From Paradesertivirga superstes (lineage in GTDB: Bacteria > Bacteroidota > Bacteroidia > Sphingobacteriales > Sphingobacteriaceae), in contig NZ_JBBJCN010000001.1 in NCBI RefSeq assembly GCF_037622515.1, positions 1,228,864 to 1,292,863 of the forward strand: a stretch of DNA of 64,000 nucleotides. The letters run 5' to 3'. Of the stretch, positions 35,367-44,675 are shown piece by piece. A program made the position numbers and the translations under genes. How positions within the stretch are numbered: position 1 is the stretch's first letter; each line of letters opens with the position of its first letter. A model generated the notes under the pieces. It did no database searches, was not told the DNA's origin, and saw only the letters and a program-made list of their open reading frames with translations.

Positions 35367-35524
35367 AGCTTTCTGACAGTAAGTCGATAGTTTACAAAAG
35401 ACTGGTTCAAACAAGCAGATTCAACTATAGGAGATTTGCTTTTTAAAAATCTGAATATATAAAAATACATATACCGTTCGTTAAAGAACAGTAATACAGA
35501 CAATTAATATCAACATTAAACAAA

Positions 35525-36934
35525 ATGAGCAAGACATTATTCGAAAAGGTGTGGGATACTCACGTAGTGCGTAAGATTGAAGGCGGGCCCGACGTGTTAT
35601 TTATTGACCGTCATTTAATTCATGAAGTTACAAGCCCTGTAGCTTTCTTAGGATTAAAAAGCCGTGGAATTTCAGTATTATATCCCGAACGTACATTTGC
35701 GACAGCGGATCATAATACTCCTACAATTAATCAGCATTTACCAGTTTCTGACCCGCTTTCGGCTAATCAACTAAAAGCATTAGAGACTAACTCTAACGAA
35801 TACGGTATAAGCCACTGGGGGCTTGGCCATCAGAAGAATGGCATAGTACACGTAGTTGGGCCTGAATATGGTATTACTCAGCCGGGAGCTACTATTGTTT
35901 GCGGTGATTCACACACATCAACTCACGGGGCTTTTGGTGCGATTGCTTTCGGAATTGGAACCTCAGAAGTTGAAATGGTTCTGGCTGCTCAATGTATCAT
36001 GCAGCAAAAACCCAAAAGCATGCGCATTAATGTAACAGGAAGTTTGGGTTATGGTGTTACACCAAAAGACGTTGCTCTTTTTATCATTTCTAAGCTCACT
36101 ACCTCAGGGGCTACAGGCTATTTTGTAGAATACGCTGGTGAAGTATTCGAAAAAATGAGCATGGAAGGACGCATGACCGTTTGTAACTTAAGTATCGAAA
36201 TGGGTGCCCGTGGCGGAATGATTGCACCTGACCAAACTACATTCGATTATGTTGAGGGACGCGAGTTTTCTCCAAAAGGGGCAGCATGGGATAAAGCCAT
36301 GGCCTACTGGAAAACTCTGAAAACCGATGCAGAAGCGGTATTTGATAAAGAGTATACTTTTGATGGGTCATCGATCGAACCAATGATCACTTACGGAACA
36401 AACCCGGGAATGGGTATGGGAATTTCGAATTCTATCCCAGATGCAAACCAGGTTGAAGGCGGGGTGGCCACATATGAAAAATCTCTGGGCTACATGGGTT
36501 TCCATGAGGGAGAATCGATGCTTGGAAAACCGGTAGATTACGTTTTTGTAGGAAGCTGTACAAATGGAAGAATTGAAGATTTCAGAGCTTTCGCATCAGT
36601 GGTTAAAGGGAAACATAAAGCAGAAAATGTAACAGCATGGCTTGTTCCAGGCTCACATATCGTTGAAGCGCAAATTAAAGAAGAAGGTTTACTGGACATT
36701 TTAACTGAAGCAGGATTTACACTGCGTCAGCCAGGATGCTCTGCTTGTTTGGCAATGAACGATGATAAAGTACCTGCTGGAAAATATGCTGTAAGTACTT
36801 CGAACAGAAACTTTGAAGGACGACAAGGTCCGGGTGCAAGAACAATGCTGGCTAGTCCGCTTGTTGCGGCAGCGGCAGCGGTTACGGGAGTAGTTACTGA
36901 TCCTAGAACTTTACTTAAAGAAGAATTGGTTTAA
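35525..36934 (+). CDS. leuC: 3-isopropylmalate dehydratase, large subunit
   Basis: Aconitase-family large subunit that isomerises isopropylmalate. The 469-residue product holds the [4Fe-4S] cysteines in VFVGSCTNGRIEDF and PGCSACLAMN, plus VCGDSHTSTHGAFGA and EMGARGGMIAPD. Length is normal. leuD follows after 83 bp to its ATG. All expected ligands are visible. Confidence 0.97.
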   Translation: MSKTLFEKVWDTHVVRKIEGGPDVLFIDRHLIHEVTSPVAFLGLKSRGISVLYPERTFATADHNTPTINQHLPVSDPLSANQLKALETNSNEYGISHWGLGHQKNGIVHVVGPEYGITQPGATIVCGDSHTSTHGAFGAIAFGIGTSEVEMVLAAQCIMQQKPKSMRINVTGSLGYGVTPKDVALFIISKLTTSGATGYFVEYAGEVFEKMSMEGRMTVCNLSIEMGARGGMIAPDQTTFDYVEGREFSPKGAAWDKAMAYWKTLKTDAEAVFDKEYTFDGSSIEPMITYGTNPGMGMGISNSIPDANQVEGGVATYEKSLGYMGFHEGESMLGKPVDYVFVGSCTNGRIEDFRAFASVVKGKHKAENVTAWLVPGSHIVEAQIKEEGLLDILTEAGFTLRQPGCSACLAMNDDKVPAGKYAVSTSNRNFEGRQGPGARTMLASPLVAAAAAVTGVVTDPRTLLKEELV

Positions 36935-37017
36935 GAAAAAAGGAATAAAGAAGAAAGACAATAGATCGCTAAAGCGCATTGTCCTGACACTTGATACTGA
37001 ATACTATATACTTAAAA

Positions 37018-37614
37018 ATGGCTTACGATAAATTTAACATACTTACAAGCACAGGAGTTCCTCTTCCGATCGAGAATGTGGATACTGATCAGATTATACC
37101 AGCACGTTTCTTAAAAGCAACCGAGCGTGTAGGATTTGGTGATAATTTATTCCGTGACTGGAGATACAATCCGGATAATACTCCAAAAGCAGATTTCGTT
37201 CTAAACGATGCAACTTACTCAGGTAAAATTTTAGTTGGCGGGAAAAACTTCGGCTCGGGCTCATCAAGAGAACATGCTGCATGGGCTGTGTATGATTACG
37301 GCTTCAGAGCGGTAGTTTCAAGTTTCTTTGCTGATATCTTTAAAAATAATTGTTTAAATATTGGTGTTTTACCGGTTCAGGTTAGTCCTGAGTTTCTTGA
37401 AAAAATATTCAAGTCAATCTTCGCAGATCCTAAAACCGAGTTGGAGATAAATTTGCAGGAACAAACCATTACTTTGGTGCCTACCGGCGAGAAAGAACGG
37501 TTTGATATCAGCCCCTACAAAAAAGACAATATGCAGAATGGTTTTGATGATATTGACTATTTACAAAGCATGAAGGCAGAGATCCAGCAATTTGCTACAC
37601 AACTGCCTTTATAA
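37018..37614 (+). CDS. leuD: 3-isopropylmalate dehydratase, small subunit
   Basis: Swivelling small subunit that completes the LeuC active site. The 198-residue product from the ATG at 37018 contains IENVDTDQIIPARFLK, the GKNFGSGSSREHA signature (about 70-82) and the FKNNCLNIGVLPV region. A TTG nine codons earlier in the same frame is possible but not supported. It is followed by the LeuA/CimA-type gene after 28 bp, so the genes are surely co-transcribed. Confidence 0.96.
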   Translation: MAYDKFNILTSTGVPLPIENVDTDQIIPARFLKATERVGFGDNLFRDWRYNPDNTPKADFVLNDATYSGKILVGGKNFGSGSSREHAAWAVYDYGFRAVVSSFFADIFKNNCLNIGVLPVQVSPEFLEKIFKSIFADPKTELEINLQEQTITLVPTGEKERFDISPYKKDNMQNGFDDIDYLQSMKAEIQQFATQLPL

Positions 37615-37642
37615 TTAATCCAAAAATCTTGTAATCATCTAA

Positions 37643-39160
37643 ATGGAAAGACGGAAATTAGAAATCATGGACACAACTCTTCGAGATGGAGAGCAAACCT
37701 CTGGTGTGTCCTTTTCCATTTCGGAGAAGCTTACAATTTCACAACTTTTACTTGAGGAACTCCATGTAGACAGAGTAGAAATTGCTTCGGCCCGTGTTTC
37801 TGAAGGTGAATTTGAAGCGGTTAAAGCCATCACAGAATGGGCTACAGCAAATGGACATATTGATGCTATAGAGGTTCTATCGTTTGTAGATAATGGCGTA
37901 TCAATAGAATGGATGAAAAAAGCTGGCGTTAAGGTGCAAAACCTCTTAACCAAAGGCTCGTTGAATCATTTAATACATCAGCTGAAGAAAACACCTGAAC
38001 AGCATTTTTCAGAAGTCGCCAAAGCAATTAAATCTGCCCGTGAGCAAAACATTGCAACTAATGTTTATCTTGAAGATTGGAGCAATGGCATGCGCAATTC
38101 GCCTGAATACACGATGCAATACCTTGAGTTTCTTTCAACTCAGCCCATTAAACGGATTTTATTGCCAGATACTTTGGGCATTTTAATCCCATCCGAAACG
38201 TTTAGTTACATCTCACAGCTCAAATCAAAATACCCGGATATTCATTTTGATTTCCACGCTCATAATGATTACGATCTGGGTACAGCAAATGTTCTCGAAG
38301 CTGTAAAAGCAGGAATAAATGGTCTGCATTTAACGGTAAACGGAATGGGAGAAAGAGCAGGAAACGCTCCTATGGCCAGCGCAATTGCAGTTATTAACGA
38401 CTTCCTGCCAGAAATAGAAATTTCGCTTAAAGAATCTTCAATTTATAAAGTAAGTAAGCTGGTTGAAACATTTTCGGGTGTCCGAATTCCATCGAATAAA
38501 CCAATTGTTGGCGAATATGTATTCACTCAAACTGCAGGCATACATGCCGATGGTGACAATAAAAATAATTTATATTTTAATGATCTGCTTCCCGAACGGT
38601 TTGGCAGGAGACGTAAATATGCTTTAGGAAAAACATCAGGCAAAGCCAACATAGAAAAGAATTTGCAGGAGCTTGGTTTGAAGTTAAATGATGCGGATTT
38701 AAAAAAGGTTACTCAAAGGGTTATCGAATTGGGCGACAAAAAGGAAACGGTAACAAAAGAGGACCTTCCGTACATTATTTCTGATGTACTTGACAGTAAT
38801 CTTTATGAAGAAAAAATAAAGGTTGAATCGTATGTGTTAACACATTCTAAAGGATTAAGACCCTCAGCAACAATATCGGTTTGTATCGAAGGTGAGATAT
38901 TTGAAGAACATGCTCAGGGCGACGGCCAGTTTGATGCCTTTATGAAAGCCCTTACAAAGGTTTACGTCAAGAAAGAAATGTGCTTGCCAAAACTTGTGGA
39001 TTACGCCGTAAGAATAGCGCCTGGAAGTAATTCCGATGCATTATGCGAAACAGTAATTACCTGGGAAACTAACAGTAAAACTTTTAAAACCCGGGGACTG
39101 GACTCTGACCAAACGGTTTGTGCGATTAAAGCTACGCAGAAAATGTTGAACATAATATAA
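37643..39160 (+). CDS. Second isopropylmalate/citramalate synthase-type enzyme
   Basis: A 505-residue protein of the LeuA/CimA/HCS family: MDTTLRDGEQT at 9-19, HAHNDYDLG metal ligands, NGMGERAGNAP, EYVFTQTAGIHADGD, and a C-terminal allosteric (LeuA dimer) domain from about 385 with GDGQFDAFMKAL. It is only distantly like the first leuA in this block. Two readings: a second 2-isopropylmalate synthase with different regulation, or (R)-citramalate synthase making 2-ketobutyrate from pyruvate. Citramalate would use the same LeuC, D and B. The substrate-specificity residues cannot be judged by eye. It sits between leuD (28 bp) and leuB (62 bp). Confidence 0.85.
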   Translation: MERRKLEIMDTTLRDGEQTSGVSFSISEKLTISQLLLEELHVDRVEIASARVSEGEFEAVKAITEWATANGHIDAIEVLSFVDNGVSIEWMKKAGVKVQNLLTKGSLNHLIHQLKKTPEQHFSEVAKAIKSAREQNIATNVYLEDWSNGMRNSPEYTMQYLEFLSTQPIKRILLPDTLGILIPSETFSYISQLKSKYPDIHFDFHAHNDYDLGTANVLEAVKAGINGLHLTVNGMGERAGNAPMASAIAVINDFLPEIEISLKESSIYKVSKLVETFSGVRIPSNKPIVGEYVFTQTAGIHADGDNKNNLYFNDLLPERFGRRRKYALGKTSGKANIEKNLQELGLKLNDADLKKVTQRVIELGDKKETVTKEDLPYIISDVLDSNLYEEKIKVESYVLTHSKGLRPSATISVCIEGEIFEEHAQGDGQFDAFMKALTKVYVKKEMCLPKLVDYAVRIAPGSNSDALCETVITWETNSKTFKTRGLDSDQTVCAIKATQKMLNII

Positions 39161-39222
39161 TCCAAATACTTTACATGGTTGGTAATAACACCAGCTCAAA
39201 AAACATTAAAACAAAATCATAA

Positions 39223-40284
39223 ATGAAATTTAATATCGCGCTTCTTGCAGGAGATGGAATTGGACCTGAAGTTATCGATCAGGCAGTAAAAGTAGTAAAC
39301 GCTGTTTCAAAGAAATTTAATCATGAAATCAGCTGGACCTCTGCCCTAACCGGTGCAGCTGCAATTGATGCTGTTGGCGAACCTTATCCCGACTCCACTC
39401 ATGAAGTATGTCTGGCTGCTGATGCTGTCCTATTTGGTGCTATCGGTCATCCAAAATACGATAACGACCCTAAGGCAACCGTTCGTCCTGAGCAAGGCTT
39501 ACTTAAAATGCGTCAGAAATTAGGATTGTTCGCAAACGTTCGTCCAACATTCACCTTCCCTTCTTTAATTGATAACTCTCCCTTAAAAAGAGAGCGGATT
39601 GAAGGTACTGATTTAATTATTTTACGTGAATTAACAGGTGGTATTTATTTCGGAGAGCGGGGCAGAAAAGACAATGGAAACACTGCTTTTGATACCTGTA
39701 CATATACAAGGGCAGAAATTCAGCGCCTTGCAAAACTCGGTTTTGAATTAGCAATGACCCGCAGCAAAAAATTATGCTGTGTTGATAAAGCGAACGTTCT
39801 GGAAAGCTCTCGTCTATGGAGAGAAACTGTTCAGGATATGGAAAAGGATTTCCCTGAAGTTGAAGTAAGCTATGAATTCGTGGATGCGGTGGCTATGCGT
39901 TTGGTACAATGGCCAAGCTCGTACGATGTTCTTATCACTGAAAACTTATTTGGTGATATTTTAACTGATGAGGCTTCCGTAATTTCAGGTTCGATGGGAT
40001 TAATGCCTTCTGCATCAAAAGGCACTCACACCTCATTATATGAGCCGATTCATGGTTCATATCCACAGGCGGCAGGAAAAGATATAGCAAACCCCTTAGC
40101 AACAGTTTTATCGGCAGCTATGATGTTTGAAGATGCTTTCGGCTTAAAGGAAGAGGCTGAAGCTATCCGCGAAGTTGTTAACAAGTCTTTAGCAGAGGGT
40201 ATTGTAACCGAGGATCTTGCACCAAAAGGCAGCAAAACTTACAAAACCAGTGAAGTTGGCGACTGGCTGGCAAGCAATATTTAG
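39223..40284 (+). CDS. leuB: 3-isopropylmalate dehydrogenase
   Basis: NAD-dependent oxidative decarboxylation of 3-isopropylmalate to 2-ketoisocaproate. The 353-residue product shows LAGDGIGPEVI at 8-18, RPEQGLLKMRQKLGLFAN(V)RP, RELTGGIYFGERG, the divalent-metal motif NLFGDILTDEAS and YEPIHGSYPQAAGKDIANP. Length is normal. It is the last gene of the ilv/leu block and ends in a strong terminator. Confidence 0.97.
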   Translation: MKFNIALLAGDGIGPEVIDQAVKVVNAVSKKFNHEISWTSALTGAAAIDAVGEPYPDSTHEVCLAADAVLFGAIGHPKYDNDPKATVRPEQGLLKMRQKLGLFANVRPTFTFPSLIDNSPLKRERIEGTDLIILRELTGGIYFGERGRKDNGNTAFDTCTYTRAEIQRLAKLGFELAMTRSKKLCCVDKANVLESSRLWRETVQDMEKDFPEVEVSYEFVDAVAMRLVQWPSSYDVLITENLFGDILTDEASVISGSMGLMPSASKGTHTSLYEPIHGSYPQAAGKDIANPLATVLSAAMMFEDAFGLKEEAEAIREVVNKSLAEGIVTEDLAPKGSKTYKTSEVGDWLASNI

Positions 40285-40303
40285 TAATTAAGAAACATAC
40301 TAG

Positions 40304-40336
40304 AAACCCGCTATTTTTCAAGTAGCGGGTTTTTTG
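40304..40336 (+). terminator. Terminator of the ilv/leu block
   Basis: Stem AACCCGCTA (40305-40313) with TAGCGGGTT (40323-40331), 9-nt loop, followed by TTTTTT. It lies 20 bp after the leuB stop. Confidence 0.9.
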
Positions 40337-40636
40337 TTGTTATTGATTTAGAGCTAAGTGCTTTTTGATACATTAGCCTGGATTTTGGAACAATAAGATC
40401 GGCTGTAATAATTAAACTGAAGTTGATTTTGAAGCAAAAGCTAAATCAGTTTCAAATGTTTTTTGTTGATTTAACGTAGACAAGTGTGACAGGCCTGACT
40501 GCATTGAATTTAGGTTTAATAATGTATATTGGTTTTCTAAGTAAGAGTTAAAGGTAAAAAGGATATGCTTTATCGTTGAGGCCTATAAACTGTTATTATT
40601 AATTCTGCTTGAATAATCTGTACAACCGACCTACAT
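40337..40636 (+). other. Leader/promoter gap before ilvA
   Basis: 300 bp with no gene-sized frame. TTG (40504-40506) and TATATTGG (40525-40532), 18 bp apart, match the promoter consensus except one base of the -7 element; this would give a leader of about 100 nt. No riboswitch or strong hairpin was recognised. Confidence 0.35.
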
Positions 40637-41887
40637 ATGGATATTGACACTGACACCAACCTTGATTCTGTCGCAGCTCTTGAACGTTTAAAATCTGTTA
40701 TTAAGAGAACTCCCCTTATCTATAACGAAAGGCTCTCAGAAAAATATTCCTGTGAAATTTATCTCAAACGGGAAGACTTACAGCTTGTCCGCTCCTACAA
40801 ACTAAGAGGAGCTTATAACATGATTAGCCAGCTAAGCAAGGAGCAATTAATAAAAGGCGTTGTTTGTGCAAGTGCGGGAAATCATGCTCAGGGGGTAGCA
40901 TTCTCATGCAAAAAACTGAATACCAGGGGAGTGATTTTTATGCCGGAAATCACTCCCAAACAGAAAATCAATCAAACACGAATGTTTGGCGACGGGTTGA
41001 TTGAAATAATTTTAGTTGGAGATACATTTGATGATTGCCTAAAAGAAGCGCTTGCCTATACCGAAGTTAATAACATGACTTTTATCCCTCCCTTTGATAA
41101 TTATAAAATAATTGAAGGACAGGGTACGGTCGGGGTTGAAATTCTTGAAGATCTTCCTGGTACCGAAGTGGTAATTATTCCTGTTGGCGGTGGAGGCCTA
41201 TCGGCAGGAGCAGGATTTTATATGAAAAGTATAAATCCTTCCATTAAAATAATTGGAGTTGAACCAGAAGGCGCTCCTTCCATGTCGGAGGCATTAAAAA
41301 ACGGGGCACCGGTTACATTAAATGAAATTAATCGCTTTGTAGACGGAGCATCGGTAAAACGGGCCGGAGAGTTAACGTTTCCTATTTGTCAAAAAGTTCT
41401 GGATGAACTTATTCTTGTACCCGAAGGCAAAGTATGTACCACCATTCTTAAACTGTATAATGAAGACGCCATTGTGGCTGAACCTGCCGGAGCTCTATCG
41501 GTAGCAGCATTAGACTTATGTGCTGACCAGATAAAAGGCAGAAAGGTTGTTTGTATCCTGAGCGGCGGAAACAATGACATTGAACGGATGCAGGAAATAA
41601 AAGAACTTTCCTTATTGTATGAAGGCCTAAAGCATTATTTTGTAATTAACTTTCCTCAGCGTCCGGGGGCGTTGAAACTTTTTGTAAATGAAGTATTAGG
41701 TCCGGATGATGATATTACACGATTTGAATTTATTAAGAAAATTCAGAAAGAATACGGCCCTGCCCTGGTGGGTATTGAACTTAAATCAGCTGAAGATTAC
41801 TCCGCACTTATTCACAGGATGAAAGGCCTGAATTTTGTATATAGGGAAATAAACACAGATTTAACTTTATTCGAGTACCTGGTTTAG
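40637..41887 (+). CDS. ilvA: Threonine dehydratase (deaminase)
   Basis: PLP enzyme making 2-ketobutyrate from threonine for isoleucine synthesis. The 416-residue product has the PLP lysine (Lys55) in RSYKLRGAY, ASAGNHAQGVA, the glycine-rich phosphate loop PVGGGGLSAG near 184-193, SGGNND, and a single ACT-like regulatory domain at about 335-416. It is the shorter, one-ACT form; E. coli biosynthetic IlvA (about 514) has two. It follows the leuB terminator and probably has its own promoter. Its stop is only 3 bp from the convergent ABC gene, with no terminator between them. Confidence 0.95.
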   Translation: MDIDTDTNLDSVAALERLKSVIKRTPLIYNERLSEKYSCEIYLKREDLQLVRSYKLRGAYNMISQLSKEQLIKGVVCASAGNHAQGVAFSCKKLNTRGVIFMPEITPKQKINQTRMFGDGLIEIILVGDTFDDCLKEALAYTEVNNMTFIPPFDNYKIIEGQGTVGVEILEDLPGTEVVIIPVGGGGLSAGAGFYMKSINPSIKIIGVEPEGAPSMSEALKNGAPVTLNEINRFVDGASVKRAGELTFPICQKVLDELILVPEGKVCTTILKLYNEDAIVAEPAGALSVAALDLCADQIKGRKVVCILSGGNNDIERMQEIKELSLLYEGLKHYFVINFPQRPGALKLFVNEVLGPDDDITRFEFIKKIQKEYGPALVGIELKSAEDYSALIHRMKGLNFVYREINTDLTLFEYLV

Positions 41888-41890
41888 GAA

Positions 41891-42886
41891 TTAAAACTCA
41901 ATAAACTTTTCGAGGATAACCGGAACAGATGCTCCTTTTTTATACAGATGGATATTTCTGTTAATTGCTCTGATCCGGATACCATCTTTTTCTAAGAGCA
42001 ACTCTTCGTAAATACCTTTGAAGAAAGCGTCGACAAGTATAAAGTTTTTACTGCTCCAGCTCCATTTTAGCTCAATCCATTCAGGATATATTGCAATGGT
42101 TTCTTTTTCAGCTTTTAGCCCCAGGGCCTTTGCATCATGGTTTGATAATATGTTGCAGTCGGCCAAAAGTCTTGACGTATATACATCCTGGGGGCGATTA
42201 TATAATTGTTCAGGACTTCCTGATTCTATGATCTCTCCCTTATTTAAAACAATTATATCATCAGCCAAAGATAGGCCGTCAACCGGATCATGAGAGACAA
42301 GAATGACCGTTATGCCCAAATCGTGAGAAAGACGCTTTATATCAGCTCTCAGGTGCGTCTTCAAAGGTGTATCAACCTGACTGAAGGGTTCATCCATTAG
42401 TAAAACCTCAGGCTCCGTAATAATTGCTCTTGCAATGGCAACACGCTGTTGTTCTCCCCCGCTTAAATCGGATACCCTTTTATTGTAAAGATGATCAATC
42501 CGCAAAAATTTCATAATTTCCCATGATTTCTCCTCTTTGTACTTAAGATTTGTGTTGGGAAGCATAGAAGCCACATTATCGTACACTTTAGCAAAAGTGT
42601 TAAGGCTAAAATCCTGTGTTACCATTTTCATGGAATCGTGGCCGGGAATTAACTTTTCGTCAGGTCCAAGAATAAGTTCTCCTTTGAAATAAACCGAACC
42701 TTCATCCGGCGATAACAAGCCATAAATCAGCTTAAGCAAGGTGCTTTTTCCGCTACCGCTCTCCCCTACAATAGCGACAACTTTTCCTTTAGATATAGAT
42801 GCAGTAATAGTTTTTACTCCTGCAAAAGTATCGGTTTGATATTTCTTACTTACCTGGAAAAGTTGAATAAATGATTCTTTGGACAT
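41891..42886 (-). CDS. ABC transporter ATP-binding protein (PotA/FbpC type)
   Basis: A 331-residue ATPase from the ATG at 42884-42886 (a TTG two codons earlier is less likely). Walker A GESGSGKST at 41-49, signature LSGGEQQR at 140-147, Walker B VLLMDEP at about 160-166, and VSHDPVDG. The region after about 230 is a C-terminal domain resembling the TOBE/regulatory part of PotA, FbpC and CysA-type importers. No permease or binding protein lies next to it, so the substrate is unknown. It is convergent with ilvA and stands alone on its strand apart from the ECF module further upstream, which ends in a terminator. Confidence 0.85.
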   Translation of the reverse strand: MSKESFIQLFQVSKKYQTDTFAGVKTITASISKGKVVAIVGESGSGKSTLLKLIYGLLSPDEGSVYFKGELILGPDEKLIPGHDSMKMVTQDFSLNTFAKVYDNVASMLPNTNLKYKEEKSWEIMKFLRIDHLYNKRVSDLSGGEQQRVAIARAIITEPEVLLMDEPFSQVDTPLKTHLRADIKRLSHDLGITVILVSHDPVDGLSLADDIIVLNKGEIIESGSPEQLYNRPQDVYTSRLLADCNILSNHDAKALGLKAEKETIAIYPEWIELKWSWSSKNFILVDAFFKGIYEELLLEKDGIRIRAINRNIHLYKKGASVPVILEKFIEF

Positions 42887-42925
42887 AGCCAAACTTAATA
42901 AAAATTGCGGGCAGACTTTATATAA

Positions 42926-42956
42926 AAAAACCTGCCTTAATTAAAGACAGGTTTTT
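42926..42956 (-). terminator. Terminator after ECF module 1
   Basis: Stem AAAAACCTG (42926-42934) with CAGGTTTTT (42948-42956), 13-nt loop, T-rich on the minus strand. It lies 22 bp after the outer-membrane-protein stop and just upstream of the ABC gene. Confidence 0.85.
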
Positions 42957-42977
42957 AACATATATAAAATAAATAAA

Positions 42978-43853
42978 CTAAAAACCTACCATAACACCAA
43001 AGTTTAAGTTCTTAAATCCTTTAGGGCCCTGATTTTCAGCAAAAACATCGCTGTTATAATACTTTAAATAAATACCGAGATTATCATAGCCAAATCGGGC
43101 GAAAGCTCCATACCTGAAGGGATTTAAATTAAAATCATCTTTCACCTTTTCCTTGCCGCGTTCTTTACTTACCTGCTTGGTTTTTCCATCTAACAGAAAT
43201 CCTATTTCAGGTCCGAAAACAAAGTACACCTTATTCCCCTTTTCATCATCATTTGTGCGAATCTGAAAAGATAATGGAACACGAAGATACGTGCTGCTGA
43301 ATCGATTCTTTTTAAAGTCTATGCTCTCCTGTATTGTATCAATTGACGGTTGATCTTCACGTATGGTAATATTTTGCTTTAAACGCATGTGTGTCCAGTC
43401 CATACCGGTGCCAATATATATTTTGAAATTATGATTAAAGCGGTATCCCATTTGAAAAAATTCAAATCCAAAATTATGAGTCTTCCACGATTTAGTTTCA
43501 AGATACTGAGTAGATGGAGATAACGTAAAACTTCCATTATCAGTAAATCTGGCCAGGCCTAAATCAAAACGGGAAGCGGTAAGCTGAATAGAAAATCCGG
43601 ATGGTTTCTTTACGACTTTTTCTGTAGTATCATTACCTGAAATTATTTTTTCAGAAACTGAGTTCACTCTTCCGTTTTTTGAGAAAACTTTTTTTGTTTC
43701 TTCTGTAGTAGTTATTGTCTTTATAGTATCCTTTCTCCCTCCGGAGGTATCTACTCTGACCGAAGTTTTGGTTGTAGTTTTTTTCTGCCAGTCTTGCGCC
43801 AAAGCGCAGGCAATACACGTGCAAAACAAGGCTGTGAAAATCAATCGTATCAT
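42978..43853 (-). CDS. Outer-membrane beta-barrel protein (PorT-like fold)
   Basis: A 291-residue protein with a signal peptide (about 1-19, ending ACALAQ), a Lys/Thr/Ser-rich linker (about 20-85: TTTKTSVRVDTSGG, EKVVKKPSG), then alternating amphipathic strands rich in aromatic residues (LTASRFDLGLARF, HNFGFEFFQMGYRFN, YLRVPLSFQIRT, NLGIYLKYYNSDVF, LNFGVMVGF) ending in Phe, as outer-membrane barrels do. Eight-stranded outer-membrane beta-barrels of this type are common in Bacteroidota. It is the third gene after ECF sigma and anti-sigma, 13 bp behind, so is likely controlled by that sigma. No specific function known. Confidence 0.8.
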   Translation of the reverse strand: MIRLIFTALFCTCIACALAQDWQKKTTTKTSVRVDTSGGRKDTIKTITTTEETKKVFSKNGRVNSVSEKIISGNDTTEKVVKKPSGFSIQLTASRFDLGLARFTDNGSFTLSPSTQYLETKSWKTHNFGFEFFQMGYRFNHNFKIYIGTGMDWTHMRLKQNITIREDQPSIDTIQESIDFKKNRFSSTYLRVPLSFQIRTNDDEKGNKVYFVFGPEIGFLLDGKTKQVSKERGKEKVKDDFNLNPFRYGAFARFGYDNLGIYLKYYNSDVFAENQGPKGFKNLNFGVMVGF

Positions 43854-43866
43854 CGTTGTATTTTAT

Positions 43867-44610
43867 TTAATCTTTACTCTTATACTTTAACAGGCCCAGA
43901 TCAATTCCGGAAACCACAACACCTTCATCTCCCTCTTTAAACTCAATTATTTTATTCTTCCTTTTATCAACTTTGCTTACTACAAAGTTTACAAGACTTC
44001 CAACAGATCTAATCTTCCCGGCCTTTAACTGAGGTTCATTCTCTTCTGTTTCAATTACAGGCTGGGAGGCGAGGGCAATAGAAGCGACTTGCTTATCCTC
44101 CGGCAGATTTTCATTTCCTCTTGCCGGCGATTCCTTTATTGAGTTATTTGATTTGATGTCTTCTTTTTCCCTAAGTTCCGCCACATTAACTTTAGCCGCC
44201 AACTTTTCTTCACCGGTATTTGATTTACTTGTAACTCCTGATTTTGGCACCTGAACCACTTTTATCTCTTTAGAAGGTACATGAACCGTAGTAATTTCAG
44301 TAACAGCGCCCGACCGCGGAACTGATACTTTTCCAGTATCCAACCCGGAAGAAGCACTAACGGGACTTGCAGTACCACTAAGTTTTATTGGCTCTTTGGT
44401 TGCAGCAAGCCAAATACCGAAGCCGATAACTGAAGCCATGCTAGCCGCAGCCACCCATAGAACCGGAAATTCTCTTCTCTTTTCCCGCAAGTTTAACTGC
44501 TCATTGATTCCTGCCCATACTTCATCCGAAGGTTTTATCTCAAATGACTTGAGCTTTTCGTGGAAGGTCTTGTCCAGATCCTTGTCAGTGACAGCTTGTT
44601 TATTTTTCAT
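43867..44610 (-). CDS. Putative anti-sigma factor (single-pass membrane protein)
   Basis: A 247-residue protein with a cytoplasmic N-terminus, one membrane segment (about 49-67, VLWVAAASMASVIGFGIWL) and a long polar, probably disordered periplasmic part rich in Ser, Val, Lys and Glu. The N-terminal FEIKPSDEVWAGINEQL (about 24-40) is a motif I associate with anti-sigma-like proteins in this phylum. It resembles in pattern the F-x-VP-x-x-YFD repeats of ECF module 2. It sits 65 bp after the sigma gene and 13 bp before the barrel gene. The anti-sigma role is inferred from topology and place. Confidence 0.7.
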   Translation of the reverse strand: MKNKQAVTDKDLDKTFHEKLKSFEIKPSDEVWAGINEQLNLREKRREFPVLWVAAASMASVIGFGIWLAATKEPIKLSGTASPVSASSGLDTGKVSVPRSGAVTEITTVHVPSKEIKVVQVPKSGVTSKSNTGEEKLAAKVNVAELREKEDIKSNNSIKESPARGNENLPEDKQVASIALASQPVIETEENEPQLKAGKIRSVGSLVNFVVSKVDKRKNKIIEFKEGDEGVVVSGIDLGLLKYKSKD

Positions 44611-44675
44611 CCCTGTATACTTTTAATTGCGAAACCGCATGAAAAACATAATTTCATTAAGATCATTCGCCATTT

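Noticed and set aside
36991..37017. TTG start nine codons upstream of leuD
   Set aside because: The ATG at 37018 gives the usual MAYDKFNIL start; no support for the extension.
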